A program made the position numbers and the translations under genes. From Planctomycetota bacterium (GTDB taxonomy: Bacteria; Planctomycetota; Planctomycetia; Pirellulales; UBA1268): 14,208 nucleotides of DNA. Below, piece after piece: positions 1 through 6,711 of the stretch (positions are counted from its first letter, which is position 1; every line of letters begins with the position of its first letter). The stretch lies in the NCBI GenBank assembly GCA_003670825.1, contig QWQL01000071.1, positions 1-14,208 on the forward strand, in the 5' to 3' direction. The notes under the pieces are model-generated. The model was not told where the DNA came from, did no database searches, and saw only the letters and a program-made list of their open reading frames with translations.

Positions 1-1363
1 CCATCAGCGCGGCCCCCCAGGCCGTGCCTTCGGTGGCGGCATCCATGATCACGACCGGCACGCGAAACACGTCGGCGACGAGCTGGCCGATCTCGGGCGT
101 CTGCGTGATCCCTCCCGAAAGCACGATCTCCTTTCGTGGGAAGCCCTGCACATCGAGGCCGTCGCACCCCATCCGCAGGTTGAACACCGTCGCCAGCAGC
201 ATCGCCTTGGCGACGTTGCCCGGCGTGGCGCTCGTGTCGTTGAGGCCGATGACCAGCGCCGTACCCCCGTGCGACACGCCCGCCCCCGGCTCGTCATCCA
301 TGAAGGGCAGCGCCTGGAGGCCGCCGCAGTCGTCGGGGGCGGCAAGGAGTTGGGGGATCACGGCCGCGAAGGCGTCGCCACGCCCCGCTCCGTTCACCTT
401 GCCAAACATCTCGACCACCATGTTCATCGCCGTCGTGCCGTTCCGCAGCCAGACCATGTTGATCGGCTTACCGTCAGGAGCGCAGAAGTGGTCGATCGCC
501 CGATCCACTCCCCGGAACGCCCGGTTGCCCACCGAGTTGGCGACGACGCTCGTCCCGAAGCTCATCGACACCGTGCCGGCTGCTGCGATCAGCGATCCGG
601 TCAGCGCTGCCGGCTGATCCCCCTCGGCGGGAGCGACGGGAGTGCCCTGGGGCAGGCCGAGCAGTGTTGCGCCGCGGCTGCCGAGCGTGCCACCATCCTC
701 TCCGGCACGACGCACCTCGGGGAGCAGGTCGCGGAGGGGCCGCACGGTCGCGCCGCGGCACGACCGGGCCACGAGGGCATCGAAGTCGGCCAGCCGCTTC
801 GCGTCGTAGTCGAGCGTCTGCTGGTCGATCGGAAACATCCCGGCCGCATCGCCGATACCGAGCGTCCAGCCGCCGGTGAGCACGTGGGCGATCCAGCCGG
901 ACGGCGTGGTGATCCGCAGCACCCGCGCCGCCTTCTCGGGCTGGTTGCGGATCGTCCACAACCACCGCGCGACAGTCATCCGCTTGGGCACCTTCGTGTC
1001 GAACAACGCCGTGAGCTCGTGCCCCTCGGCCTCGTTGCGGCCGTCGCACCACAGCCGGGCGCTCCCCATTGCCTGGCCTGCCGAGTCGGTCAGCACCTCG
1101 CCGTGCATCTGCCCGGAAATGCCGATCGCCCGCACCTCCATCGCGAGCCCCAGCGCCGCGAGCTTTCCCCGAAGGTCGGCCATCGCCACGGCGACCGCCT
1201 GCTCCCAGTCGCCCGGCAGTTGCTCCTGACACTCCGCCGGCAACCCCGGCACCATCGCGTAGCCCCCCTCGCCGGCCGCGAGGATCCGCATCGACTCATC
1301 GGTAAAGATCACCGACAGTCCCTGCGTGCCGATGTCGATTCCGAGATAGCCCTGCTTGTTCAT
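1..1363 (-). CDS. Xylulokinase-like FGGY carbohydrate kinase (3' end outside window)
   Basis: Predicted cytoplasmic sugar kinase that transfers phosphate from ATP to a ketose, probably the product of the isomerase encoded just upstream. 454 codons are visible and the gene runs off the left edge; xylulokinases are about 500 residues, so some 40-60 are missing. What is seen: the N-terminal phosphate-binding motif GIDIGTQ (8-14); ISGQMHG (82-88) followed by LWCDGR (104-109), typical of the xylulokinase branch; GDQPAA (248-253), whose Asp249 matches the catalytic base; SFGTS (268-272); and the C-terminal ATPase-fold motifs LSGGIT (415-420) and EGTAWGAAL (445-453). The ATG at 1363 is preceded by AGGAA about 9 nt upstream. 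The gene follows the isomerase by 128 bp with a probable terminator between. The family call is firm; the substrate (xylulose, fuculose, ribulose or another ketose) cannot be read from sequence. Confidence 0.85.
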   Translation of the reverse strand, partial: MNKQGYLGIDIGTQGLSVIFTDESMRILAAGEGGYAMVPGLPAECQEQLPGDWEQAVAVAMADLRGKLAALGLAMEVRAIGISGQMHGEVLTDSAGQAMGSARLWCDGRNEAEGHELTALFDTKVPKRMTVARWLWTIRNQPEKAARVLRITTPSGWIAHVLTGGWTLGIGDAAGMFPIDQQTLDYDAKRLADFDALVARSCRGATVRPLRDLLPEVRRAGEDGGTLGSRGATLLGLPQGTPVAPAEGDQPAALTGSLIAAAGTVSMSFGTSVVANSVGNRAFRGVDRAIDHFCAPDGKPINMVWLRNGTTAMNMVVEMFGKVNGAGRGDAFAAVIPQLLAAPDDCGGLQALPFMDDEPGAGVSHGGTALVIGLNDTSATPGNVAKAMLLATVFNLRMGCDGLDVQGFPRKEIVLSGGITQTPEIGQLVADVFRVPVVIMDAATEGTAWGAALM

Positions 1364-1423
1364 GTGCGGAGTTCCTGAAGGTTTGTGCTGCAGAGGCTCA
1401 TCCTGCCCGCCACAGGCGAGATG

Positions 1424-1453
1424 AAAAAGCCCCGGAGCCCGCGGGCCGAGGGC
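1424..1453 (-). terminator. Probable rho-independent terminator after the isomerase gene
   Basis: Read on the minus strand, a GC-rich hairpin (1453-1429) has an outer stem GCCC/GGGC, one mismatch and one bulge, and an inner stem GCC/GGC around a CGCG loop. It is followed directly by TTTTT (1428-1424). It lies 39 bp past the isomerase stop and about 60 bp before the kinase start, so it could end or attenuate transcription into the kinase gene. The stem is imperfect and the T-run is short, so the call is moderate. Confidence 0.5.
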
Positions 1454-1491
1454 CGGAGCGGTTCCCTAGGCCTGAGAGTCGAGGTCGGCGC

Positions 1492-3177
1492 TCAGCCATC
1501 CCAGCGAGCCGCGGCCGTGGCCCCGTGGCTCCGCGTGCCGCAGAAGGCCACCTCGATGCCGAGGTTCCGTGCCACGGCAGCCTTGAGCAGCGCGGCCCGA
1601 TCGGCGGCCGCGGCGGACGTGGCATAGGCCACCTGCACGTGATTGGCCTTGTGCCGCGCCATCATCTGATCGCGGGACACGCCGTAGGTGACCGCGTGCA
1701 TGATCGGCCACTGCTTCGTCGTCGCCTCCAATCGACGCCGGGTCTCGACGTCGGGGAGCGCGACGACCTCCGCGCGGCCGACGTCCATGCGGAGCTTCTC
1801 CTGCGGGCCCGTGCCATCCACCCAGATCCGGCTCCAGACGATCTCGCCCGGTTTGCTCACCCCGGCGAGCGTGCTGCCGCCCAACCGGAAATACATCGGC
1901 GGCTGGCGGAAGCCCTCGGCACCCTTCCAGCCCTTGACGAAGTGGGCCGGCGGCGCCCCCCCGGAGATCTCAAACACCCACACCCATTGGTCGGTGGACC
2001 GCGACTGATCCCAGTCGCCCCAGCGGATGTCGTGGAGCGTGTTCTCGACCGGCTCTCCCAGCGCCGCGTGAACCCGCTGCGTGAGCAGACCGTCGAGACC
2101 CGCGCACTCATCCACCTCGTTGAAGTGCACGAGTGGCCGCCCCTTGTAGAGCACGCGGGACGAACCCTCGGCCGTGACCGGCGGTCGCTTCGAGTCGTTG
2201 AGCATCCCCTCGACGAGGTCGCTCGCCGGCAGGAGATCCTTGAGCCCCTGCTGATACTGGATGCCGATCAGATCGCAGCCGTAGCGATCGGCGAGCCGCA
2301 CGGCGGCCACGTACATCCGGCACTGGAGGAGCACCTGCTGCCGCGTTAGGTCGCGGGCCTCGTTGCGGCCGAAGTGAAACCGCATCCCAGCCTTCTCGAG
2401 CCACTGAAATACCCGGCGGCCCTCGGCCTCGCTCGTCCGCATCGTCTCGTGGTACAGCGCACTTTGACTGAGCCGCTCCTTGAACACGCCGGCCGCGTGC
2501 AGGAGCCGGTCGGGAATGATCGCGTTCTCCATCCCCATGCAGCCCTCATCGAAGACCCCCATCAGCGCCTTGCGGGCCACGAGTTCGGCCGCCAGGGCTT
2601 CGGCCTGCTGCGAGACATCGCGGGGCATGCGGACCCGGTCGATGGGTACCACATGGCTGGTGTCGTGGTGGACCGTCCGCGTGTCGAGCCAGGCCTTGAG
2701 ATGCCGCTCGAAGCTCGGGCTCGCGAAGTCATCGGCCCAGACGGTCGAGTATGGCACCCCTGATTTCGTCAGGGAGCCGTTCAGGTTGAGCATGCCGACG
2801 AGTCCAGGCCACTGCCCCGACCAGTTGGCGGCGGTGAGAATCGGACCGGTGTGGGTCGTGAGCCCCGGCAGCACGTGGTTGGAATACTGCCACACCGCCT
2901 CGGCGACCACCACTGGCAGCCCGGGGTCGATTCCGGCGAACACATCCAGCCCCTCGCGGGCACTAGCGATGAACCCATGGCCCCGGCTGCGGGATACCGC
3001 ATGACCACGTTCGAGCGACCAGCCCGCCCGCGCGAAGGCGGCGGTGAGCTGCTTCTCCATGGCCTGCTGCGCCGGCCAGCAGACGCGGTTGGCCTCCTCA
3101 CGAAGATCACCGCTGGCCACCAGCACGGCACGGCGAGCGGCGGGGCGGCCCGCGGCGGTCGTCGACAAAGCAGCCAT
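1492..3177 (-). CDS. L-fucose isomerase family protein
   Basis: Predicted 561-residue cytoplasmic aldose-ketose isomerase, likely metal-dependent and acting on L-fucose, D-arabinose or a related sugar. The protein has the layout of the fucose/arabinose isomerase superfamily: an N-terminal Rossmann-like part (VLVASGDLREEANRVCW, 18-34), a central part with ANWSGQWPGLVGMLNLNGS (117-135), FDEGCMGMENAIIPD (209-223) and IGIQYQQGLKDLLPASD (304-320), and a C-terminal barrel ending RHKANHVQVAYA (508-519), where the family's metal-binding histidine is expected. I recognise these blocks from fucose-isomerase-like proteins of marine bacteria; exact metal ligands were not assigned. Start choice: an in-frame ATG exists 31 codons upstream, but the ATG at 3177 has AGGAGG 6 nt before it and begins where family homology begins. 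It is divergent from the WD40 gene and upstream of the FGGY kinase, suggesting a two-step sugar-entry pathway. True specificity is uncertain. Confidence 0.77.
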   Translation of the reverse strand: MAALSTTAAGRPAARRAVLVASGDLREEANRVCWPAQQAMEKQLTAAFARAGWSLERGHAVSRSRGHGFIASAREGLDVFAGIDPGLPVVVAEAVWQYSNHVLPGLTTHTGPILTAANWSGQWPGLVGMLNLNGSLTKSGVPYSTVWADDFASPSFERHLKAWLDTRTVHHDTSHVVPIDRVRMPRDVSQQAEALAAELVARKALMGVFDEGCMGMENAIIPDRLLHAAGVFKERLSQSALYHETMRTSEAEGRRVFQWLEKAGMRFHFGRNEARDLTRQQVLLQCRMYVAAVRLADRYGCDLIGIQYQQGLKDLLPASDLVEGMLNDSKRPPVTAEGSSRVLYKGRPLVHFNEVDECAGLDGLLTQRVHAALGEPVENTLHDIRWGDWDQSRSTDQWVWVFEISGGAPPAHFVKGWKGAEGFRQPPMYFRLGGSTLAGVSKPGEIVWSRIWVDGTGPQEKLRMDVGRAEVVALPDVETRRRLEATTKQWPIMHAVTYGVSRDQMMARHKANHVQVAYATSAAAADRAALLKAAVARNLGIEVAFCGTRSHGATAAARWDG

Positions 3178-3238
3178 GAATCGCTCCTCCTGGCAGGACG
3201 GTTTTTCGTGCGGGCCCGCCCCCGGGCCCCCGCCACGA

Positions 3239-3261
3239 GACCGCCGATGGATTCGGCGGTC
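3239..3261. promoter_or_regulatory. Operator-like perfect inverted repeat in the divergent gap
   Basis: The half-sites GACCGCCGA (3239-3247) and TCGGCGGTC (3253-3261) are perfect reverse complements of 9 bp separated by TGGAT. The dyad sits next to the candidate -10 boxes at 3270-3277, over the predicted start of transcription toward the isomerase and over the -35 region toward the WD40 gene. A dimeric repressor or activator of the sugar genes could bind here. Alternatively it forms a hairpin in the isomerase 5' leader. No regulator gene is in the window. Confidence 0.45.
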
Positions 3262-3269
3262 GGCCGGCA

Positions 3270-3277
3270 ACTATACT
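3270..3277. promoter_or_regulatory. Candidate bidirectional -10 region of the divergent promoters
   Basis: The sequence ACTATACT reads as TATACT on the plus strand (3272-3277) and TATAGT on the minus strand (3275-3270), both one base from TATAAT and AT-rich against a GC-rich background. It would place the start about 85 nt before the isomerase ATG and about 50 nt before the WD40 ATG. No good TTGACA-like -35 is visible on either side, so the call is tentative. Confidence 0.33.
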
Positions 3278-3331
3278 CCTGCTCTCTGAACTCTGACCGT
3301 TCGCTCCGAAACCTCCCTCCACCGAGTCGTC

Positions 3332-4963
3332 ATGGCATCCTGCTTCCTTCGCAACCGGCTGTGTGCGTTGATCGCCCTCCTTTCGGTGATCGCGGCGAGC
3401 GGTGGACTGCCAGCCACCGGCCTGACAGCCGCCGCCGATCTCCCGCAGGATCCCGCCGCCCCCGTCACGCTCGCCGAAGCTGGCCAGTGGGTGATCGCCG
3501 CCGACTACGCCCGTGACGGCCGGACGCTCGTCACGGCAGGTGGCGACAGCCTGCTCTATCGACCGGGAGACGTGGTCGCCTGGCAGACAGCTGACGGCTC
3601 GAGGATCGGCGGGTTCGAGGGGCACCCCACGGCGGTCTGGGCGGTGAAGCTCAGCGACGACGGCCAGTTCGCCGCCACCGCCGGCTACGACGGCCTCGTC
3701 AAACTCTGGGACGCATCGAGCCGGAAACTCAGGCACGACCTTCGAAAACACAAGGGCTGGGCCCGGGCGGTCGCCTTCTCGCCCGACGGCACGCGGCTCG
3801 CCTCGGCAGGGGAAGACGGCACGGTCGTGCTCTGGGACACCGCCACCGGCACTGAATTGAAGACGATCGCAGCCCATGAGGCCGCAGCCACCTGCCTCGC
3901 CTTCTCGAAGGACGGCCAGACGCTGGTCAGCGGTGGGGGCGACAAACTCCTGAAACTCTGGAACGTCGCCGAAGGCACCGAACAGGGTCGGCTCGAAGGC
4001 CACACCGACGCGATCTGGGCCGTGGCCTTTTCCCCCGATGGTGGCACGCTCGCCAGCAGTGGCGCGGACCGGATGGTGCGGCTCTGGACAGTCGCCGATT
4101 CGAAGCCGCTCGCCACCCTGGCCGGCCACAGCGACTGGGTGACGTCGCTGGCGTTTTCACGCGATGGCGGCCGGCTCGTGACGGGCGGAATGGACGGCAG
4201 CGTGAAACTCTGGGACGTTGCCGCGAAGGGCGAGCAGGAGGGGCCTGAGAAGGCGGAGTCGAGCGTCTGGACGGTGGCCTTCTCTCCCGACAACGCGTCG
4301 ATCTTTCTAGGCACCCACAAGGGGCCGCGACTGGTGCCGACGCCCGCAGCCCGACTGCTCCCCCCACCGCCGACTCCCCCGCCCACCCCGCCGCCAGCGG
4401 CCGCCGCGGAGGCGACGATGCTCGTGCCGCTGGAGTTCAAGAGCATGGCCGGCGCTACGGCCACGATTGCCGCCACCGGGATCGTCAGCGTGACCGGCCC
4501 GCTCGCGAAAGACACCTACACGCTCAAGACCACGCTGCCCGCGGGCGGCGCGGTGACCGCGATCCGGCTGGAGGTACTCACCGACGACGCGCTGCCGCAG
4601 AAGGGCCCGGGCCGCTCCGGTAACGGCAACTTCGTGCTCAGCACGTTCGCCGTGCTCGCCGGGACACCGGGGGCGACCGACACGCCCCGCGCCGTGCGAT
4701 TCACCGCCGCGAGGGCCGATCTCGAGCAGCCCAACTACGGGGTCGCCAACGCGATCGACGACAAGGCCGAGACCGGCTGGGCGATCGGAGGAGGCGTGGG
4801 CAAGCCACACGAAGCCACGTTCACGATCGATCCCGACGCGCGGCCGGCAGCCGGCGCGCCGGTGACAATCACGCTCGACCAGCAGTACGACGACGGCCAG
4901 CACGCCATCGGTACGTTTCGGCTCTCGGTCATTCAGGAATCCGCCCCGGTCGTCGTGCCCTGA
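3332..4963 (+). CDS. Exported WD40 beta-propeller protein with C-terminal PSD1-type F5/8-like domain
   Basis: 543 residues, probably exported. An N-terminal signal-like segment (hydrophobic 10-22 after Arg7/Arg9) is followed by about seven WD40 blades: roughly 53-86, 97-127 (VKLWD), 139-169 (VVLWD), 181-211 (LKLWN), 223-253 (VRLWT), 265-295 (VKLWD) and a degenerate one at 308-335. AFSPDG-type turns recur in the blades. A proline-rich hinge (343-355) leads to a C-terminal domain of about 185 residues with SGNGNFVLSTFAV (429-441), ADLEQPNYGVANAIDD (462-477), TGWAIG (481-486) and IGTFRLSV (526-533). This resembles the F5/8-like segment I associate with planctomycete PSD1/DUF1553 cytochrome-linked proteins, where it may bind sugars or partners. 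Function is presumably scaffolding in the periplasm or at the cell surface; no catalytic motif was seen. No strong ribosome-binding site precedes the ATG. Confidence 0.8.
   Translation: MASCFLRNRLCALIALLSVIAASGGLPATGLTAAADLPQDPAAPVTLAEAGQWVIAADYARDGRTLVTAGGDSLLYRPGDVVAWQTADGSRIGGFEGHPTAVWAVKLSDDGQFAATAGYDGLVKLWDASSRKLRHDLRKHKGWARAVAFSPDGTRLASAGEDGTVVLWDTATGTELKTIAAHEAAATCLAFSKDGQTLVSGGGDKLLKLWNVAEGTEQGRLEGHTDAIWAVAFSPDGGTLASSGADRMVRLWTVADSKPLATLAGHSDWVTSLAFSRDGGRLVTGGMDGSVKLWDVAAKGEQEGPEKAESSVWTVAFSPDNASIFLGTHKGPRLVPTPAARLLPPPPTPPPTPPPAAAAEATMLVPLEFKSMAGATATIAATGIVSVTGPLAKDTYTLKTTLPAGGAVTAIRLEVLTDDALPQKGPGRSGNGNFVLSTFAVLAGTPGATDTPRAVRFTAARADLEQPNYGVANAIDDKAETGWAIGGGVGKPHEATFTIDPDARPAAGAPVTITLDQQYDDGQHAIGTFRLSVIQESAPVVVP
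4358..4396 (+). repeat. Proline-codon tract (hinge) with G-rich complementary strand
   Basis: Runs of CCN codons encode the PPPPTPPPTPPP hinge between the beta-propeller and the C-terminal domain of the WD40 protein. On the minus strand the tract has four runs of three or more G (4389-4360) with loops of 1, 1 and about 10 nt, so quadruplex formation is possible but not compelling. Confidence 0.5.
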
Positions 4964-5025
4964 CAGCCCGCCGCTGGTTGCCTTTCACCCGTCTTCCCGT
5001 TGCCCCCTCCCGAAGGAGCGTTCGC

Positions 5026-5577
5026 ATGACTCGTCGATCTCTCGTGCGTGGCTGGCCGGTCGCCGCGGTCGCCGCAGCCTCGGCTCTCGTTGGGGTGGTC
5101 GTTGGCTCCAGCCTGAGCAGACCCGCCGCAGGCCCGCTGCCGCGGGTCGCCGCGATGACCTCGTTGTCTCAAGAATCCTTTGCGGTCTGCACGGCACCGA
5201 TCGACTCGACCGTGGAGGGCTTCTTTGTTCTCGACTTCGAGACCGGTGATCTCACCGGCGGCGTGCTCAGCCAAAACACGTCGAAGTTCGGTGTCTCTTA
5301 CCGCTACAACGTGCTCAAGGATCTCGGCTTCAAGCCGGGCAAGGTCAAGAACCCGAAGTTTCTGCTCGTGCCCGGACTGGCCGGCTTCGGGGGCGCTGGA
5401 GGCGGGCGGATGGCCTCGTCGGTGCTCTATGTCACCGACGCCGCGACGGGCGTGACGGTCGCCTACGGCATCCCCTGGAACGCCCAGCAGACGGCGGGCG
5501 GGGCCGCCCCCGTGATGGCCGAACTGGTGACGCTCGACATCGCCCGGCCGCGCGGCGGCGGGGCCAAGGTGCAGTAA
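5026..5577 (+). CDS. Hypothetical membrane-anchored or exported protein
   Basis: I do not recognise a named family. The protein is 183 residues. An Arg-rich start (TRRSLVRG) is followed by a hydrophobic stretch at about 10-30 (VAAVAAASALVGVVVGSSL), consistent with a signal anchor and an exported remainder. The mature part carries SQESFAVCTAPIDSTVEGFFVLD (48-70), then FETGDLTGGVLS (71-82) and a glycine-rich segment (FGGAGGG), plus SSVLYVTDAATGVTVAYGIPW. It has one cysteine (55) and is rich in beta-type sequence. Start choice: an in-frame ATG lies 16 codons upstream at 4978, but AAGGAG sits about 8 nt before the ATG at 5026 and the hydrophobic anchor then falls at a proper signal position. The stop is one base before thiS, so it heads or joins the thiS-thiG run, though nothing ties it to thiamin synthesis. 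It looks like a conserved lineage-specific protein. Confidence 0.75.
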   Translation: MTRRSLVRGWPVAAVAAASALVGVVVGSSLSRPAAGPLPRVAAMTSLSQESFAVCTAPIDSTVEGFFVLDFETGDLTGGVLSQNTSKFGVSYRYNVLKDLGFKPGKVKNPKFLLVPGLAGFGGAGGGRMASSVLYVTDAATGVTVAYGIPWNAQQTAGGAAPVMAELVTLDIARPRGGGAKVQ

Positions 5578-5578
5578 A

Positions 5579-5815
5579 ATGAGCGGCCCTCATGGCATCG
5601 ACGCCCAAGACATGCTGACCGTCAGCGTCAACGGCAGTGCGGAGTCAGCGCCGGTGGGCTCATCGCTCCACGACCTCGTCGAGGCCCTGGGCTTCGCCGG
5701 ACGGCCGATCGCCGTTGAGGTCAATGGCGACGTGATCCCGCGGGCCCGGTTCGCCGGCCGTCACCTCGTGGGTGGCGAGCAGATCGAGATCGTGACGTTC
5801 GTGGGCGGCGGCTGA
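5579..5815 (+). CDS. thiS: Sulfur carrier protein ThiS
   Basis: Small beta-grasp sulfur carrier of thiamin thiazole synthesis. In the known pathway its C-terminal Gly-Gly is adenylated by ThiF, converted to thiocarboxylate and handed to ThiG. The sequence is 78 residues: a beta strand LTVSVNG (13-19), a helix SSLHDLVEALGF (28-39), AVEVNGDVIPRARF (45-58) and the diagnostic tail GEQIEIVTFVGGG ending in Gly-Gly. ThiS is usually near 66 residues, so Met12 (ATG at 5612) is an alternative start. The ATG at 5579 has the better ribosome-binding site (AAGGTG about 8 nt upstream) and begins one base after the preceding stop. It lies 13 bp before thiG. No thiF, thiO or thiH is in the window, so the adenylating enzyme must be elsewhere. 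Confidence 0.9.
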   Translation: MSGPHGIDAQDMLTVSVNGSAESAPVGSSLHDLVEALGFAGRPIAVEVNGDVIPRARFAGRHLVGGEQIEIVTFVGGG

Positions 5816-5828
5816 GGTGGAGAGAAGC

Positions 5829-6686
5829 ATGAGCCATTTGGAGGCGATCGCCCCTCGGGCGCAAGAATCCGCAGACCTCCCGCTCGTGGTGGGCGGGCAC
5901 GTGCTCGCCAGCCGGCTGATCGTGGGCACCGGCAAGTACGCCACCTACGAAGAGATGGCCCGCTGCCTGGAAGCCTCGGGCACCGACTGCGTGACCGTGG
6001 CCGTCCGCCGGGAACGGCTCGTCAACACGGCGGGTGAGAACATCCTCGACCATCTCGATGCGGCGCGGTATGCCCTGCTGCCCAACACCGCCGGCTGCTA
6101 CTCGGCCGCGGACGCCGTTCGCGTGGCCCGGCTCGGCCGCGAGTTGCTGCGAGACATGGGCTCACGGTCGAGCGAGTGGGTGAAACTCGAGGTGCTCGGC
6201 GACACCAAGACCCTCCTGCCCGATCCGGTCGGCACGCTCACGGCGACGGAGCAACTCGTCGCTGACGGCTTCGCTGTGCTCGTCTACACCAGTGACGATC
6301 CCGTGATCGCCCGACGGCTCAAGGATCTCGGCGCCGCCAGCGTGATGCCGGCCGGCAGCCCGATCGGCTCTGGCCAGGGGCTGCTCAACCCCAATAACCT
6401 GCGGATCTGCCTGGAGTACCTGAAGGATGGCGATCCGACCTATCCGGTGATCGTCGACGCGGGCGTCGGCACGGCAAGCGACGTGGCCGAGGTGATGGAA
6501 CTGGGCGCCGACGGCGTGCTGCTCAATACGGCGATCGCCCACGCGCAGGATCCGGTGCGGATGGCCGGGGCGATGCGGGCGGCGTGCCTCGCCGGCCGGC
6601 TTGCCTTCCTGGCCGGCCGCATCCCACGGCGGCTCTACGCCACCGCCTCGAGCCCCGACGAGGGGCGGATCGCCCGACCGTCCTGA
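5829..6686 (+). CDS. thiG: Thiazole synthase ThiG
   Basis: Cytoplasmic (beta/alpha)8-barrel enzyme that builds the thiazole phosphate moiety of thiamin from 1-deoxy-D-xylulose 5-phosphate, dehydroglycine/iminoglycine and ThiS thiocarboxylate. The protein is 285 residues. Seen: GTGKY (33-37), LPNTAGC (84-90), VKLEVLGD (118-125) with Lys119 as the Schiff-base lysine, LLPDPVGTL (129-137), SPIGSGQGLLNP (177-188), VIVDAGVGTASD (207-218), GVLLNTAIAHAQDP (229-242) and the end motif YATASSP (270-276). All key motifs are intact and the length is close to typical (about 255-270), with a short N-terminal extension. A GTG at 5817 could add four residues, but GGAGA about 6 nt before the ATG at 5829 favours that ATG. 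It follows thiS by 13 bp and precedes hisF by 25 bp. Confidence 0.94.
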   Translation: MSHLEAIAPRAQESADLPLVVGGHVLASRLIVGTGKYATYEEMARCLEASGTDCVTVAVRRERLVNTAGENILDHLDAARYALLPNTAGCYSAADAVRVARLGRELLRDMGSRSSEWVKLEVLGDTKTLLPDPVGTLTATEQLVADGFAVLVYTSDDPVIARRLKDLGAASVMPAGSPIGSGQGLLNPNNLRICLEYLKDGDPTYPVIVDAGVGTASDVAEVMELGADGVLLNTAIAHAQDPVRMAGAMRAACLAGRLAFLAGRIPRRLYATASSPDEGRIARPS

Positions 6687-6695
6687 CTGACAAGG

Positions 6696-6702
6696 AAAGG
6701 AG
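6696..6702 (+). promoter_or_regulatory. Ribosome-binding site that fixes the GTG start of hisF
   Basis: AAAGGAG lies 9 nt before the GTG at 6712. No ATG is available at the conserved N-terminus (LAKRIIPCLDV), so this site together with family homology supports GTG initiation. Confidence 0.7.
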
Positions 6703-6711
6703 CCCTGCCCG

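Noticed and set aside
474..1232. Long open frame on the minus strand within the FGGY kinase region
   Set aside because: It is a shadow: the real kinase frame (start 1363) carries all family motifs, while this frame is Arg/Gly-rich with no homology.
1525..2349. 274-codon plus-strand open frame opposite the isomerase gene
   Set aside because: Antisense shadow typical of high-GC DNA; His/Arg/Pro-rich translation, no domain, and the isomerase frame fully explains the region.
3210..3237. GC-rich palindromes (GCGGGCCCGC, CCCGGG) before the isomerase ATG as a riboswitch
   Set aside because: Simple GC-rich self-complementarity with no recognisable aptamer pattern; noted only as a possibly structured leader.
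4360..4389. G-quadruplex on the minus strand at the proline-codon tract
   Set aside because: The G-runs are a by-product of proline codons and one loop is about 10 nt; no placement suggesting a regulatory role.
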